Below are positions 14,703 through 15,240 of a DNA stretch of 15,240 bases, piece after piece. Within the stretch, counting starts at the first letter, position 1, and the number at the start of each line of letters is the position of its first letter. A program made the position numbers and the translations under genes. Source of the DNA: CAZLCK01 sp964558235 (lineage in GTDB: Bacteria; Actinomycetota; Coriobacteriia; Coriobacteriales; CADBOM01); NCBI GenBank assembly GCA_964558235.1, contig CAZLCK010000037.1, positions 1 through 15,240 on the forward strand, given 5' to 3'. The notes below the pieces were generated by a model. That model saw only the letters and a program-made list of their open reading frames with translations, was not told where the DNA came from and searched no databases.

Positions 14703-14730
14703 TGGGGCACTGACCTGCGTCAATGCCCCA
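14703..14730 (-). terminator. Hairpin terminator between nfu and the surface-protein gene
   Basis: On the minus strand GGGGCATTGAC pairs with GTCAGTGCCCC (11 bp with one G-T pair, plus a flanking T-A pair) around a 4-base loop, followed by CATTTTCTT. It probably ends the minus-strand surface-protein transcript and may also stop nfu on the plus strand, where the stem has one mismatch and T5 comes about 14 bases later. The remaining bases of 14586-14848 show no gene. Confidence 0.7.
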
Positions 14731-14848
14731 AGAGTTGGACGTCTTTTTGTCCTATAAGTCCTCGTGCCGATTCAAACGATCAGCGTCTGTTTTAAGTAGC
14801 GTAGAGAAGATCGAATCAATCTCTACATGCAATTTCTTTGAGTGTCTC

Positions 14849-15240
14849 TTAACTCTTATGTAGTTTATTCATCTTGTGACGTGCTCTTCGTATTGCGATA
14901 GCTATATTTATTAAGCCTCCACAAATAAGTAATAGGAAAGCTAAAAGATATGGCATAGTTGTATCTATTGTTTTTGCTATACCTTCTGATGAAGTATTAC
15001 TATCATCATTATCTGTTGTTGTTCCACTTACTGTTTCACTTGATGTATCGGCTTCACTAATGGTGAAATAGATTGGATCAGAAACAGCGCCAGCATAGAT
15101 ACCATCACCTGCAACAATGATTGTTACACGATATTCTCCTACATCTACAGGAGCACTATCCATCTCTATCCAGTTACCATCACTATCTTTGTACTCCCAC
15201 TTATAGCTAATATCACCTTCAGAGCCATCTACTTCAAAAT
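14849..15240 (-). CDS. C-terminal part of a membrane-anchored surface protein with an Ig-like repeat, truncated by window edge
   Basis: The frame is open to the window edge, so only the last 130 or so residues are seen. The first visible part (SYKWEYKDSDGNWIEM ... PVDVGEYRVTIIVAGDG ... PIYFTISEAD) looks like one extracellular Ig-like or MBG/YDG-type beta repeat, as often found in tandem in large adhesin-like proteins. A Ser/Thr/Asp-rich linker follows. Then comes one hydrophobic helix (MPYLLAFLLLICGGLINIAIAI) and a basic tail RRARHKMNKLHKS. The layout is that of a wall-anchor signal, but no LPxTG-like motif precedes the helix, so plain membrane anchoring is more likely. Ligand or partner is unknown. 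A terminator hairpin lies about 120 bases downstream. Confidence 0.75.
   Translation of the reverse strand, partial: FEVDGSEGDISYKWEYKDSDGNWIEMDSAPVDVGEYRVTIIVAGDGIYAGAVSDPIYFTISEADTSSETVSGTTTDNDDSNTSSEGIAKTIDTTMPYLLAFLLLICGGLINIAIAIRRARHKMNKLHKS

Noticed and set aside
1..15240. Horizontal transfer island or defence system
   Set aside because: No integrase, transposase, tRNA, att-like repeats or defence domains were seen. The acs genes form an ordinary metabolic operon.

Overview
The window most likely comes from an anaerobic Gram-positive bacterium of the Coriobacteriia (Actinomycetota). This is inferred from a surface hydrolase built of cell wall-binding type 2 repeats plus a glucosaminidase domain, a membrane-anchored surface protein at the other edge, moderate-to-low GC, several GTG starts and a bacterial-type acetyl-CoA synthase operon. 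An acetogenic clostridium is the main alternative. No rRNA, tRNA, CRISPR array, insertion sequence or phage gene was seen.

Layout. Positions 1-2584 (+ strand) hold the 3' part of a CWB2/GH73 autolysin, a strong terminator, eight tandem GTCTTTA heptamers and a membrane acyltransferase. Positions 2604-12035 are all on the minus strand and form a Wood-Ljungdahl (carbonyl branch) locus. In transcription order it reads: His-rich putative nickel-binding protein, CooT, [structured leader with hairpins], CooC/AcsF, AcsD, AcsC, AcsE, AcsB, [terminator], AcsV (RACo), DUF3786 protein. Positions 12309-14097 (minus) hold a crotonase-family gene and a patatin-like lipase. Positions 14349-14585 (+) hold a small NifU-like Fe-S protein. 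Positions 14849-15240 (minus) hold the C-terminal end of an Ig-like, membrane-anchored surface protein that continues past the window.

How the genes work together. AcsE moves the methyl group from methyl-tetrahydrofolate to the cobalt of the corrinoid iron-sulfur protein AcsCD. AcsB joins that methyl group with CO and CoA to make acetyl-CoA, or runs the reverse reaction. AcsV re-reduces inactive Co(II) corrinoid using ATP. CooC/AcsF inserts nickel into AcsB (or CODH), and CooT plus the His-rich protein probably supply the nickel. No CO dehydrogenase catalytic subunit (acsA/cooS) is encoded here, so it must lie elsewhere or be missing.

The most interesting parts are the His-rich/CooT nickel pair with dyad symmetries around its promoter, the hairpin-rich leader before cooC, the DUF3786 protein next to the corrinoid activator, the absent CODH gene, and the heptamer repeat before the acyltransferase.
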